Positions 14,856 to 23,844 of a stretch of DNA of 64,000 nucleotides are shown here, piece by piece; the stretch's first letter is position 1, and each line of letters starts with the position of its first letter. The stretch covers positions 1 through 64,000 of the forward strand of contig JBBRYA010000013.1 in assembly GCA_038238015.1 (NCBI GenBank), written 5' to 3'. This DNA is from DASQFQ01 sp038238015. GTDB lineage: Bacteria; Actinomycetota; Thermoleophilia; Solirubrobacterales; Solirubrobacteraceae. A model generated the notes under the pieces. It did not search any database. It had not been told where the DNA came from and was given only the letters and a program-made list of their open reading frames with translations. The position numbers were made by a program, and so were the translations under genes.

Positions 14856-14898
14856 CTCTTAATCCGAAGGTTCCAGGTTCGATTCCTGGCGGGGGCAT
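14856..14898 (+). repeat. attR: 43-bp direct repeat, tRNA-Lys 3' fragment
   Basis: A perfect copy of 5251-5293. Only the anticodon loop to 3' end of tRNA-Lys is present, with no 5' half upstream, so it is not a tRNA gene but the right boundary of the element. Confidence 0.95.
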
Positions 14899-14904
14899 TC
14901 TCGT

Positions 14905-17082
14905 GTGCGTGCTAGACAGTTGCCGGTGAACGCAGGGGCCTCAGATCTTCGCGCGGCCGCCGCTGCGCTCGCCGGCCGGCTGCCCGAGCCGCTCGCCCCG
15001 CTGGCCGCGCTGGCCTACAACTACCGCTGGGCGTGGACCCCCGGCGGCGCGGAGCTGCTCGGCTCGATCGACCCTGAGCGCTGGGAGCTGTGCGCCGGCA
15101 ACCCGGTCCGGCTGCTGCAGGAGGTCCACCCCGACCGGCTCGCCGAGCTCGCGGGTGACGACGCGTTCCTCGTGGCGCTGGGCGACCTCGCCGCCGTGCT
15201 CGATGCGGCCCTGGCCGAGCCGCTGACCGAGGGTGCCGCCACCGCGGCGCGCCCCGCCGCGTTCTTCTGCGCGGAGTACGCGATCCACGGCTCGCTCCCG
15301 GTGTACTCCGGGGGCCTCGGCGTCCTGGCCGGCGACATCCTCAAGGAGGCCTCTGACCGCGGGGTGCCGCTCGTGGCGGTCGGGCTGATGTACAGCCACG
15401 GCTACTTCCGCCAGCGCATCGACGGCTCCGGCTGGCAGCACGAGTACTGGGTCGACACCGACGCGGCGCGCGTGCCCGCGGCGCTCGTCACCGGGGAGGA
15501 CGGGGCGCCGGTCACCGTGACCATCCCGATCGGTGACCGCGAGGTCGTCGCCCAGGTGTGGCGGGTCGACGTCGGGCGCGTCCCGCTGCTGCTGCTCGAC
15601 GCCGCCCGGCCCGAGAACTCGGTGGCCGACCGCTGGATCACCTCGCGCCTCTACGTCGGCGACCCCGGCGTGCGGCTCGCGCAGTACGCGCTGCTCGGCA
15701 TCGGCGGGGTGCGCGCGCTGCACGCGCTGGGGATCGAGCCCGGCGTCGTGCACATGAACGAGGGCCACGCGGCGCTCGCGTGCCTGGAGCTCGCGCGGGC
15801 CGAGCGGGCCGACACCGGCGCGGACGCCGAGGACGCGCTCGCCGCCGTTCGCGAGCGCACCGTCTTCACCACGCACACGCCGGTGCCGGCGGGCAACGAC
15901 AGCTACCCGGCCGATCAGGCCGCCGCGATGCTGGCGCCGTTCGCGGCGGAGCTCGGGATCGACACCGAGTCGCTCGTCCGCCGCGGCCGCACCCATCCCG
16001 ACGAGGGCGCCGAGCCGTTCGGGGTCACGCAGTTCGCCCTGCGCACGAGCCGCACCGCCAACGGCGTCAGCGCGCGCCACGGCGAGGTCGCGCGCGAGAT
16101 GTGGCGCGACCTCTGGCCCGACCGCGCGGTGCAGGACGTCCCGATCACCCACGTCACCAATGGCGTGCACGTCCCGACCTGGATCGGCGTCCCGATGCGC
16201 GAGCTGCTCGACCGCCACCTCGGCGATGACTGGGCGAGCCGCGCGGTGGACCCCGCGACCTGGGAGGGCGTCGAGGCGATCCCCGCCGCGGAGCTGTGGG
16301 CCGCGCGGCGCGCCCAGCGCGGCGAGCTGATCGACCTGGTCTGCCGCCGCAGCGTGACGGATCGGCTCGGCCGCGGCGACACGCCCGAGTACGTCCGCGC
16401 CGCCGCCGAGGCGCTCGACCCCGACGCGCTGACCGTCGGCTTCGCCCGCCGAGTGGCGACCTACAAGCGGCTGGACCTGCTGATGCGCGCGGTCGACCGC
16501 GCGCTCGGGCTGCTCGGCGATCCCGGCCGGCCGGTCCAGCTGATCCTCGCCGGCAAGGCGCATCCGCGCGACGACGACGGCAAGCGGATGGTCCAGCGCC
16601 TGTTCGAGATGAAGGGCCACCCCGAGGTCGCGGGCCGCGTCGTCTATCTCGACGACTACGACCTCTCGATCGGCGCGGCGATGGTGCGCGGGTGTGACGT
16701 CTGGGTCAACGTCCCGCGGCCGCCGCTCGAGGCCAGCGGCACCAGCGGGATCAAGTCCGCGATGAACGGCGGGCTGCAGTTGAGCGTGCTCGACGGCTGG
16801 TGGCCCGAGGCCTTCGACGGGTCCAACGGCTGGGCCATCGGCGGCGAGGTCGACCACGACCACGGCGCGCAGGACTGGCGCCACTCCGAGGAGCTCTACC
16901 GGCTGTTCACCGACGCCGTGGTTCCGTCCTTCTACGACCGCGACGGCGATGGCGTTCCGCAGGACTGGCTCGCGATGGTGCGCGCGTCGCTGCGCACGAT
17001 CGGCCCGGGCTTCGGCGCAGGGCGCATGGTCCGCGACTACGTCGAGCGGATCTACCCCGCGGGCGTCGCCGCGGCGGGCTGA
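14905..17082 (+). CDS. glgP: Alpha-glucan phosphorylase (short, GT35)
   Basis: A 725-residue member of the short alpha-glucan phosphorylases (Thermotoga/archaeal type), which release glucose-1-phosphate from glycogen or maltodextrins with pyridoxal phosphate. It has an N-terminal DUF3417-like region (LPEPLAPLAALAYNYRWAW), the conserved FFCAEYAIHGSLPVYSGGLGVLAGD, HTPVPAGNDSY, ITHVTNGVH, FARRVATYKRLDLL and the PLP-Lys region EASGTSGIKSAMNGG, then DGWWPEAFDGSNGWAIGG. Two starts are possible: GTG 14905 (used) and GTG 14926; neither has a clear ribosome-binding site, and the element's attR ends just seven bases upstream, so the native promoter was probably separated by the insertion. Its 3' end overlaps the PAP2 gene by 31 bp, tail to tail. 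Confidence 0.92.
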   Translation: MRARQLPVNAGASDLRAAAAALAGRLPEPLAPLAALAYNYRWAWTPGGAELLGSIDPERWELCAGNPVRLLQEVHPDRLAELAGDDAFLVALGDLAAVLDAALAEPLTEGAATAARPAAFFCAEYAIHGSLPVYSGGLGVLAGDILKEASDRGVPLVAVGLMYSHGYFRQRIDGSGWQHEYWVDTDAARVPAALVTGEDGAPVTVTIPIGDREVVAQVWRVDVGRVPLLLLDAARPENSVADRWITSRLYVGDPGVRLAQYALLGIGGVRALHALGIEPGVVHMNEGHAALACLELARAERADTGADAEDALAAVRERTVFTTHTPVPAGNDSYPADQAAAMLAPFAAELGIDTESLVRRGRTHPDEGAEPFGVTQFALRTSRTANGVSARHGEVAREMWRDLWPDRAVQDVPITHVTNGVHVPTWIGVPMRELLDRHLGDDWASRAVDPATWEGVEAIPAAELWAARRAQRGELIDLVCRRSVTDRLGRGDTPEYVRAAAEALDPDALTVGFARRVATYKRLDLLMRAVDRALGLLGDPGRPVQLILAGKAHPRDDDGKRMVQRLFEMKGHPEVAGRVVYLDDYDLSIGAAMVRGCDVWVNVPRPPLEASGTSGIKSAMNGGLQLSVLDGWWPEAFDGSNGWAIGGEVDHDHGAQDWRHSEELYRLFTDAVVPSFYDRDGDGVPQDWLAMVRASLRTIGPGFGAGRMVRDYVERIYPAGVAAAG

Positions 17083-17780
17083 GCCGCTCGCTCGCGGGCG
17101 GCGTCGCGCCGCCAGAGGTCGAACGAGGCGACCATGGCCGCCACCCACGCGGCGCCGAGGACGTAGCCCGCGAGCACGTCGGAGACGAAGTGCACGCCGA
17201 GCGCGATGCGCGAGAAGCCGATCGCCACCACCATCGCGACGGCGACCGCGATCGCGACCACGCGCCAGGCGCCGTGCAGGCGCGGAAGGAAGATCAGCAG
17301 GAGCACGGCGTAGGCGACCATCGCGCCCTGCGCGTGGCCGCTCGGAAAGCTCAGGCCGCTCTGGTGCGCGACGGGGTCGGGCAGCACCGGCCGCGCGCGG
17401 TGGACCATGAGCTTGGCCAGCGCGTTGAGCAGCGAGCTGCCGATCAGCGTGACCACCACGAAGAGCGCGAGCCGGCGGCGCCGGCGCCACAGCAGCCAGC
17501 CCGCGATCGCCGCGAAGACGGCGATGTAGACCGGGGCCGAGCCGATCGTGCTCAGCGTCTTCATCGCGCCGACGAAGGTGCGATGGGCGACCGCGTAGCC
17601 GTGTAGCGAGTCGCGCGCGCCGGTGTCTGCGTCAAACAGCGGGTCCCACTTGCCCTGGACCAGGAAGAGCAGCAGGGCGAACGGCACCGCGACCAGCGCG
17701 AGCGCGACGAGCGCAAGCAGCGCGCGGAAGCCGAAGCGAGCGGCGTGGCGCTGCTCGGCCTCGGGGGCGGCGGCGGTCAT
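17052..17780 (-). CDS. PAP2-family membrane phosphatase
   Basis: A 242-residue integral membrane protein with about six helices. The phosphatase triad is complete: KLMVHRARP (C1), SFPSGH (C2) and SRIALGVHFVSDVLAG (C3, His and Asp). PAP2 enzymes dephosphorylate phosphatidate, undecaprenyl diphosphate or related lipids on the outer face of the membrane. The start is ATG 17780 (MTAAAPEAE); longer readings run into the STAS gene. The final 31 bp overlap glgP. Substrate cannot be told from sequence; undecaprenyl diphosphate recycling is a common role. Confidence 0.88.
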   Translation of the reverse strand: MTAAAPEAEQRHAARFGFRALLALVALALVAVPFALLLFLVQGKWDPLFDADTGARDSLHGYAVAHRTFVGAMKTLSTIGSAPVYIAVFAAIAGWLLWRRRRRLALFVVVTLIGSSLLNALAKLMVHRARPVLPDPVAHQSGLSFPSGHAQGAMVAYAVLLLIFLPRLHGAWRVVAIAVAVAMVVAIGFSRIALGVHFVSDVLAGYVLGAAWVAAMVASFDLWRRDAARERAAQPAAATPAG

Positions 17781-17809
17781 CCAGCGGGACTGCCCGCTTC
17801 CCGCGCCTC

Positions 17810-18061
17810 TCAGGCCAGCGCGGCGAGCGCGGCGTCGGCACTCGGGTGCACGTCGAGCACCTCGCGAGCGCCTGACAGATCCAGCAGGCGCGCGACCGCG
17901 CCGCCGCCGGGGCACGCGACGGCCATCCGCCCGCCCTGCGCCCGGACCTCGCCCTGCTCGCCCATCAGCGAGCGCAGGCCGGAGGAGTCGCAGAACTCCA
18001 GCTCGGTGAGGTCGATGAGCATGCGCCGCGAGCCGCCGCGCCGGGCCGCGTCGAGACGCAC
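17810..18061 (-). CDS. STAS-domain protein (anti-sigma factor antagonist-like), apparently N-terminally truncated
   Basis: 83 residues from GTG 18061. LIDLTELEFCDSSGLRSLM is the STAS signature with the phosphorylatable Ser (CDSSG), followed by QGGRMAVACPGG and a C-terminal helix, as in SpoIIAA-like antagonists. The first beta strands are missing. However, the DNA just upstream of the start still encodes LLDLSTAPRL in the same frame, the usual first half of this domain (GELDLSTAPRL), before a TGA at 18106-18104. The stop overlaps the ATG of the divergent aminotransferase gene. So the domain lacks roughly 25-30 N-terminal residues. It may be a remnant or may work as a shortened protein. Confidence 0.6.
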   Translation of the reverse strand: MRLDAARRGGSRRMLIDLTELEFCDSSGLRSLMGEQGEVRAQGGRMAVACPGGGAVARLLDLSGAREVLDVHPSADAALAALA

Positions 18062-18105
18062 GCACAGCCGCGGCGCGGTGGAGAGGTCGAGTAGGCTCGC
18101 CGCTC

Positions 18106-18894
18106 ATGGATCTCGCCTCCCTCGACGGGGCGATCGGCCCGGTCGCCGACGCCCGGATCCCCGTCAGCGACGAGGGGCTGCTGCGCGGCGACGGCGCGTT
18201 CGAGGTGATGCGCCTCTACGAGGGCCGCGCGTTCGCGCTCGACGAGCACTACGCGCGCTTGCGCCACACCTGCGAGGGCCTGCGGCTGCCCGCGGACTTC
18301 GACGCGCTCGCCGCCGAGGTCACGGCCCTGCTCGCGGCGGCCAGTCCCGTCGACGCCCTGATGCGCGTCGTGCTGACCCGCGGAGGCCGTCGCATCCTGA
18401 TCATCGAGCCGCTGCCCCAGCGCGCCGCCACCGCCCGCGTCGCGACGGTCACCTACGCGCCCAACCGCGTGCTCGACGGCCTCAAGACGCTCTCCTACGC
18501 GGGCAACATGCTCGCGGGGCGGCTCGCGAAGGAGCAGGGCTTCGACGAAGGGCTGTTTGTCACGCCGCACGGCCGCGTGCTTGAAGGCCCGACCTGGACC
18601 TTCTTCTGGGTCAGGGGCGGCGTGCTGCACACGCCGCCCCTGGCGGACCACATCCTCGCCTCGATCACCCGTGCGCGGATCCTGGAGGCTTGCGAGGTGA
18701 CGGAGGCCGTGTGCACGCTCGACGACGTCCGCGCCGCCGAGGAGGCCTTCATCGCCTCGACGGTGCGCGAGGTCATGCCGATCGCCGCGGTCGACGAGAT
18801 CGTCCTGCCCCAGGCGCCGGGCCCGGTGACGCGCGAGGCGCACGAGCGCTTCACGAGCCTCGTGGCGGGTGAGCTCGCGGCCCTGCGGGCCTAG
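18106..18894 (+). CDS. Class IV PLP-dependent aminotransferase (PabC/IlvE/Dat family)
   Basis: A 262-residue fold-type IV enzyme. Markers are DARIPVSDEGLLRGDGAFEVMR at the N-terminus (residues 15-36), the PLP-Lys region LDGLKTLSYAGNMLA and the Glu of RVLEGPTWTFFWV. The family includes branched-chain aminotransferase, D-amino-acid aminotransferase and 4-amino-4-deoxychorismate lyase. The short length and GNMLA motif fit the lyase or D-amino-acid branch, but no pabA/pabB gene is near. ATG start, overlapping an in-frame stop of the STAS reading on the other strand. Confidence 0.82.
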   Translation: MDLASLDGAIGPVADARIPVSDEGLLRGDGAFEVMRLYEGRAFALDEHYARLRHTCEGLRLPADFDALAAEVTALLAAASPVDALMRVVLTRGGRRILIIEPLPQRAATARVATVTYAPNRVLDGLKTLSYAGNMLAGRLAKEQGFDEGLFVTPHGRVLEGPTWTFFWVRGGVLHTPPLADHILASITRARILEACEVTEAVCTLDDVRAAEEAFIASTVREVMPIAAVDEIVLPQAPGPVTREAHERFTSLVAGELAALRA

Positions 18895-19040
18895 GCGCGC
18901 CGGCGGACGCCGTCCGGTGCGCCCGTCTGCCAGCTCACGTACCACAGCACGTGCCGGGAGGCGCCCACTACGCCCTGTACGGTGCCGCGGATGCTGTTCC
19001 TCAGCGACGACATGTCAGTAAGCGGCAGGTCCCCCGTTAC

Positions 19041-20102
19041 GTGCGGGTCCTAACCGTCGTCGGAAACCGCCCGCAGTTCGTGAAGGCCGCGGCGGTCTCG
19101 CACCGCCTCCGGGACGTCGCGGAGGAGGTCCTGGTCCACACGGGCCAGCACTACGACGAGGAGCTCTCAGCGGTGTTCTTCGACGAGCTGGGGCTGCCGG
19201 CGCCCGAGCACCAGCTCGAGCTCGGCGGCGGCTCGAACGCGGCGCAGACGGCGCGGATGCTCGGGGCGCTCGACGGTCTGCTGGCCGCAGAGCAGCCGGA
19301 CCTGATGCTCGTCTACGGCGACACGAACTCGACGCTCGCCGGTGCGCTCGCCGGGGCCCAGGCCGGTGTGGCGGTCGCGCACGTCGAGGCCGGGATGCGC
19401 TCCTTCGACCGCTCGATGCCCGAGGAGCTCAACCGCGTGCTCGCCGATCACGCCGCCTCGCTGCTGCTGTGCTCCTCCGAGCGGGCGGCCGGGAACCTGC
19501 GATCCGAGCGCGTGGCCGGGAGGATCGAGGTCGTCGGCGACGTGATGGTCGACGTCGCGCTGCTGCTCGGCCCGCGGGCGGCGGCCCGGACCGAGGTGCT
19601 CGACGAGCACGGCGTGAGCGCGGGCGAGTTCCTGCTCGTGACCGCGCACCGCGCGGGCAACGTGGACGATCGCGCGCGTCTGGAGGCGCTCGTCGCGCTG
19701 CTGGAGGCGCTGCCCGGCCCGGTGCTGCTCCCGCTGCACCCGCGCACTCGCGCGCGCCTGGAGGCCGCGGGGCTCCTCGAGCGCCTCTCCGGCGCCGTCA
19801 CGCTCACCGCTCCGCTCGGCTACCTCGAGTTCACCGCCCTGCTGCACCACGCGCGCGCGGTGCTGACCGACTCGGGCGGCGTGCAGAAGGAGGCTTACCT
19901 GGCGGCGACGCCATGCGTGACGCTGCGCTCGACGACCGAGTGGACGGAGACCGTCGACGCCGGGTGGAACGTCCTCGTCGACCTCGACGCGCACGGCGCC
20001 CTCGCCGCGCTGGAGCGGCGCCCGCCGGACGAGCGCCCAGAGCTCTACGGGGACGGCCGCGCGGGCGAGCGCGTCGTGGCGGCCCTTAGGATGCCCGCGT
20101 GA
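19041..20102 (+). CDS. wecB: UDP-N-acetylglucosamine 2-epimerase (non-hydrolysing)
   Basis: A 353-residue enzyme of the WecB family, which converts UDP-GlcNAc to UDP-ManNAc (or the 2,3-diamino uronate equivalents). Signatures are VGNRPQFVKAAAVSHRL at the start, HTGQHYDEELSAVFFDEL, AHVEAGMRSFDRSMPEELNR, LLPLHPRTR and TDSGGVQKEA. GTG 19041 is preferred because homologues begin at the RVLTVVGNRPQ strand; the open frame upstream to 18951 has no matching content. Its TGA overlaps the next gene's GTG by three bases, so it is translationally coupled to the oxidoreductase. It provides an activated sugar for surface polysaccharide or S-layer glycans. Confidence 0.9.
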   Translation: MRVLTVVGNRPQFVKAAAVSHRLRDVAEEVLVHTGQHYDEELSAVFFDELGLPAPEHQLELGGGSNAAQTARMLGALDGLLAAEQPDLMLVYGDTNSTLAGALAGAQAGVAVAHVEAGMRSFDRSMPEELNRVLADHAASLLLCSSERAAGNLRSERVAGRIEVVGDVMVDVALLLGPRAAARTEVLDEHGVSAGEFLLVTAHRAGNVDDRARLEALVALLEALPGPVLLPLHPRTRARLEAAGLLERLSGAVTLTAPLGYLEFTALLHHARAVLTDSGGVQKEAYLAATPCVTLRSTTEWTETVDAGWNVLVDLDAHGALAALERRPPDERPELYGDGRAGERVVAALRMPA

Positions 20103-21115
20103 GCGCTGCGCAGACGGTCCGGGTCGGCGTCGCCGGGCTCGGCTACTGGGGACCGAACCTCGCGCGCAACTTCGCCGCGCTCCCCGGCTGCGAGCTGGCC
20201 TGGTGCTGCGACGCCTCCGCGGAGGCACGCGAGCGCGTCGCCGCGAGCTTCCCCGGGGCGCGGCTCACCGGCGAGCTCGAGGACCTGCTCGGCGACCCGT
20301 CGCTCGACGCCGTCGTGCTCGCGACGCCCGTCCCCACCCACGGCCCGCTCGCCGAGCGGGTCCTACGCGCGGGCAAGCACTGCTTCGTCGAGAAGCCGCT
20401 GGCGCAGTCGGTCGCCGACGCCGAGCGCGCGGTGGCCGCCGCCGCGGAGACCGGGAGGCTGCTGATGGTCGGCCACCTGCTCGAGTACCACCCCGGCGTG
20501 GCCAAGCTCAAGGAGATCGCCGAGTCGGGCGACCTCGGCGACATCCACTACATCTACTCGCACCGGCTGAACCTCGGCAAGCTGCGCGAGGACGAGAACG
20601 CGCTGTGGTCGCTCGGGGCCCACGACGTCTCCGTGCTGCTGCACCTGCTCGACGAGGAGCCCGACGAGGTCGACGCCCGCGGCCAGTCCTACATGCGCTC
20701 GGGCATCGAGGATGTCGTCTTCGGCTTCCTGCGCTTCCCCTCCGGGCGCGCCGCGCACCTGCACCTGTCGTGGCTCGATCCGCACAAGGCGCGGCGCTTC
20801 ACGGTCGTCGGCTCGCGGAAGATGGCGACCTTCGACGACATGGAGCTCGAGCGCAAGGTCACCGTCTACGACAAGGGCTTCGACGAGGACGCCCGCTCCT
20901 ACGGCGAGTACATCACGCGCTCAGGGGACATCTGGAGCCCGCGGATCGCCAACCGCGAGCCGCTGCGCATCGAGTGCGAGCACTTCGTCCAGTGCATCCG
21001 CTCCGAGCGCGCGCCGCTGTCGGACGGCGAGAGCGGGCTGCGCGTCGTGCGCGTGCTCGAGGCGCTGCAGGCGCGACTGGACGCCACCCGCCGGGAGCAG
21101 CGTGCAGCCCTCTGA
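20099..21115 (+). CDS. Gfo/Idh/MocA-family sugar dehydrogenase
   Basis: A 338-residue NAD(P)-dependent oxidoreductase. The Rossmann fingerprint is VGVAGLGYWGPNLARNF (residues 9-25), then VLATPVPTHGPLAERVL and the catalytic-region EKPLAQS, and a C-terminal alpha/beta domain with a possible catalytic His in SLGAHDVSVLLHLL. Its position between a UDP-GlcNAc 2-epimerase and a hexapeptide acyltransferase resembles WbpB in the UDP-diacetamido-uronate pathway (3-dehydrogenase step). The matching aminotransferase (WbpE) is not in the window. GTG start overlapping the wecB stop. Confidence 0.85.
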   Translation: MSAAQTVRVGVAGLGYWGPNLARNFAALPGCELAWCCDASAEARERVAASFPGARLTGELEDLLGDPSLDAVVLATPVPTHGPLAERVLRAGKHCFVEKPLAQSVADAERAVAAAAETGRLLMVGHLLEYHPGVAKLKEIAESGDLGDIHYIYSHRLNLGKLREDENALWSLGAHDVSVLLHLLDEEPDEVDARGQSYMRSGIEDVVFGFLRFPSGRAAHLHLSWLDPHKARRFTVVGSRKMATFDDMELERKVTVYDKGFDEDARSYGEYITRSGDIWSPRIANREPLRIECEHFVQCIRSERAPLSDGESGLRVVRVLEALQARLDATRREQRAAL

Positions 21116-21809
21116 CCTTGCCCCCGGGCTCGTCCTCGGGGAAGGCGTCCGGCTCGGCGCGGGCGTCTGGCTCGGCGCCCACGTCGTCATCTATCCCGGG
21201 ACCGTGGTCGGCGACGGCTGCGAGATCCAGGACGGGGCCGTGCTCGGCAAGCCCCCGCGGCTGGCAGCGCACTCCACCGCATCACGCGAGGCGCCGGCGC
21301 CGCTCGCGCTGGGCGACGGCGCCGTGGTCTGCAGCGGGGCGATCGTCTTCGCGGGTGCTGAGCTCGCCGAGGGTTCGATCGTCGGAGACCAGGCGTTCGT
21401 CCGCGAGCGCGCGCGGATCGGGCCGGGCAGCGTCGTCGGCCGCGGGTCGGCCGTCGACAACGACGTGCTCGTGGGAGCGCGCGTGCGTGTGCAGACTGGC
21501 GTCTACCTGACCGCCTTCTCGGTGATCGAGGACGACGTCTTCGTCGGCCCGGGGGTCACGACCACCAACGACTCGACGATGGCGCGCCACGGCGAGGACT
21601 TCGCGCTGCGCGGGGCGACGCTCCGGCGCGCGTGCCGGATCGGCGGCGGCGCGGTGCTCTGCCCGGGGGTCGAGATCGGCGAGGAGGCATTCGTGGCCGC
21701 GGGCGCGGTCGTGGCGGCGAGCGTGCCCGCCCGCGCGGTGGTCATGGGCGTGCCTGCGCGGGTGGTGCGCGAGGTCGGCGAGGACGACCTGCTTGAGCGC
21801 TGGCGCTGA
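21102..21809 (+). CDS. Hexapeptide-repeat (left-handed beta-helix) N-acyltransferase
   Basis: A 235-residue protein made of hexapeptide repeats ([LIV]-G-x4), for example VLGEGVRLGAGVWLGAHVVIY, VGDGCEIQDGAVLGK and a C-terminal block IGGGAVLCPGVEIGEEAFVAAGAVV ending MGVPARVV. This is the LbetaH fold of sugar acetyltransferases such as WbpD, using acetyl-CoA. A long insertion around residues 45-65 (PPRLAAHSTASREAPAP) breaks the helix. GTG start at 21102, overlapping the dehydrogenase gene by 14 bp, so the three sugar genes are one operon. Confidence 0.85.
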   Translation: MQPSDLAPGLVLGEGVRLGAGVWLGAHVVIYPGTVVGDGCEIQDGAVLGKPPRLAAHSTASREAPAPLALGDGAVVCSGAIVFAGAELAEGSIVGDQAFVRERARIGPGSVVGRGSAVDNDVLVGARVRVQTGVYLTAFSVIEDDVFVGPGVTTTNDSTMARHGEDFALRGATLRRACRIGGGAVLCPGVEIGEEAFVAAGAVVAASVPARAVVMGVPARVVREVGEDDLLERWR

Positions 21810-21836
21810 CGCGCCAGGCCGGGATAGAGTCGCCGC

Positions 21837-22511
21837 ATGAGCGATCAATCCGGCGGCTTCACCTCAGGCGACCCACTCGGCGGAGTGTCCCCCGCGCCCC
21901 AGCGCGACCCGTCGGGCCTCCCCGGCGTGCCGCGCGAGCCCGAGGTTCCGGCGAGCGGCTACACGACCCCGCCGCCTCCAGGCGCCGGCGGCATGGCGCC
22001 GGCGTTCCAGGCCGGCCAGCCCGCCGCATACGGCCAGCACCTGCTGGCCAGCTGGGGCAGCCGCGTGGGCGCGCAGCTGATCGACGGCCTGATCATCGGT
22101 GTGGGTGCGCTGATCCTGTTCGTCCCGATCGGCGCCGCGGCCGGCGTCGGCTTCGCCAACAACTCCAACACCGGGGTGGGCGCGCTGGTCGTGGGCGCAA
22201 TCCTGTGGGTGCTCTGCGTGACCCTGATCGCGCTGCTCTACGCGCCGGCGATGATGGCGCGGACCAACGGCAAGACGCTCGGGCGCATGGCCACGAACAT
22301 CCGCGTGGTGCGCACCTCGGGCGAGCCGATCACCTTCGGGTTCGCGATGCTGCGCGAGGTCGCCGTCAAGGCGCTCGCGTTCGGGATCGCCGGGACGGTG
22401 ACCGGCGGGCTCGCCAACCTCGCCGACGTCCTGTGGCCGCTGTGGGATGAGGAGAACCGTGCGCTGCACGACTTCGTCGTCAACACGCGGACGGTCAAGG
22501 ACCAGGGCTGA
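21837..22511 (+). CDS. RDD-family membrane protein
   Basis: A 224-residue protein with a Gly/Pro-rich cytoplasmic N-terminus (about 65 residues) and an RDD domain: SRVGAQLIDGLIIGVGALI (Arg and first Asp), a second helix pair (GALVVGAILWVLCVTLIALLYA), then NGKTLGRMATNIRVVR and the final Asp in RALHDFVVNTRTV. RDD proteins are small membrane proteins of unclear function; some affect ion homeostasis. ATG start 27 bp after the acyltransferase stop; convergent with purA, 3 bp apart. Confidence 0.85.
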   Translation: MSDQSGGFTSGDPLGGVSPAPQRDPSGLPGVPREPEVPASGYTTPPPPGAGGMAPAFQAGQPAAYGQHLLASWGSRVGAQLIDGLIIGVGALILFVPIGAAAGVGFANNSNTGVGALVVGAILWVLCVTLIALLYAPAMMARTNGKTLGRMATNIRVVRTSGEPITFGFAMLREVAVKALAFGIAGTVTGGLANLADVLWPLWDEENRALHDFVVNTRTVKDQG

Positions 22512-22514
22512 GCG

Positions 22515-23834
<1,320 letters not shown>

Positions 23835-23844
23835 GCGAGCCAGT

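Larger units (their letters stand above)
5251..14898. mobile_element. Integrative mobilizable element in tRNA-Lys (9.6 kb)
   Basis: The element is bounded by the 43-bp att repeats (5251-5293 and 14856-14898). The tyrosine integrase lies next to the intact tRNA. It carries an excisionase-like HTH, a MobF relaxase-helicase, a zinc-ribbon protein, cargo (PD-(D/E)xK-like protein, frameshifted HD phosphohydrolase) and an ImmA/IrrE-HTH regulatory pair. No type IV secretion, FtsK/TraB translocase or replication initiator is visible, so it is mobilizable rather than self-conjugative as far as the window shows. Removing it would put alpha-glucan phosphorylase directly after tRNA-Lys. Confidence 0.9.

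Noticed and set aside
14856..14898. A second tRNA-Lys gene
   Set aside because: Only the 3' half is present; there is no acceptor 5' strand or D arm upstream, so it is attR.
5251..14898. A prophage
   Set aside because: There are no capsid, portal, terminase or tail genes; the relaxase marks a mobilizable element.
14941..17490. An 849-residue minus-strand reading frame opposite alpha-glucan phosphorylase
   Set aside because: Shadow of the phosphorylase gene; the latter has all family motifs.
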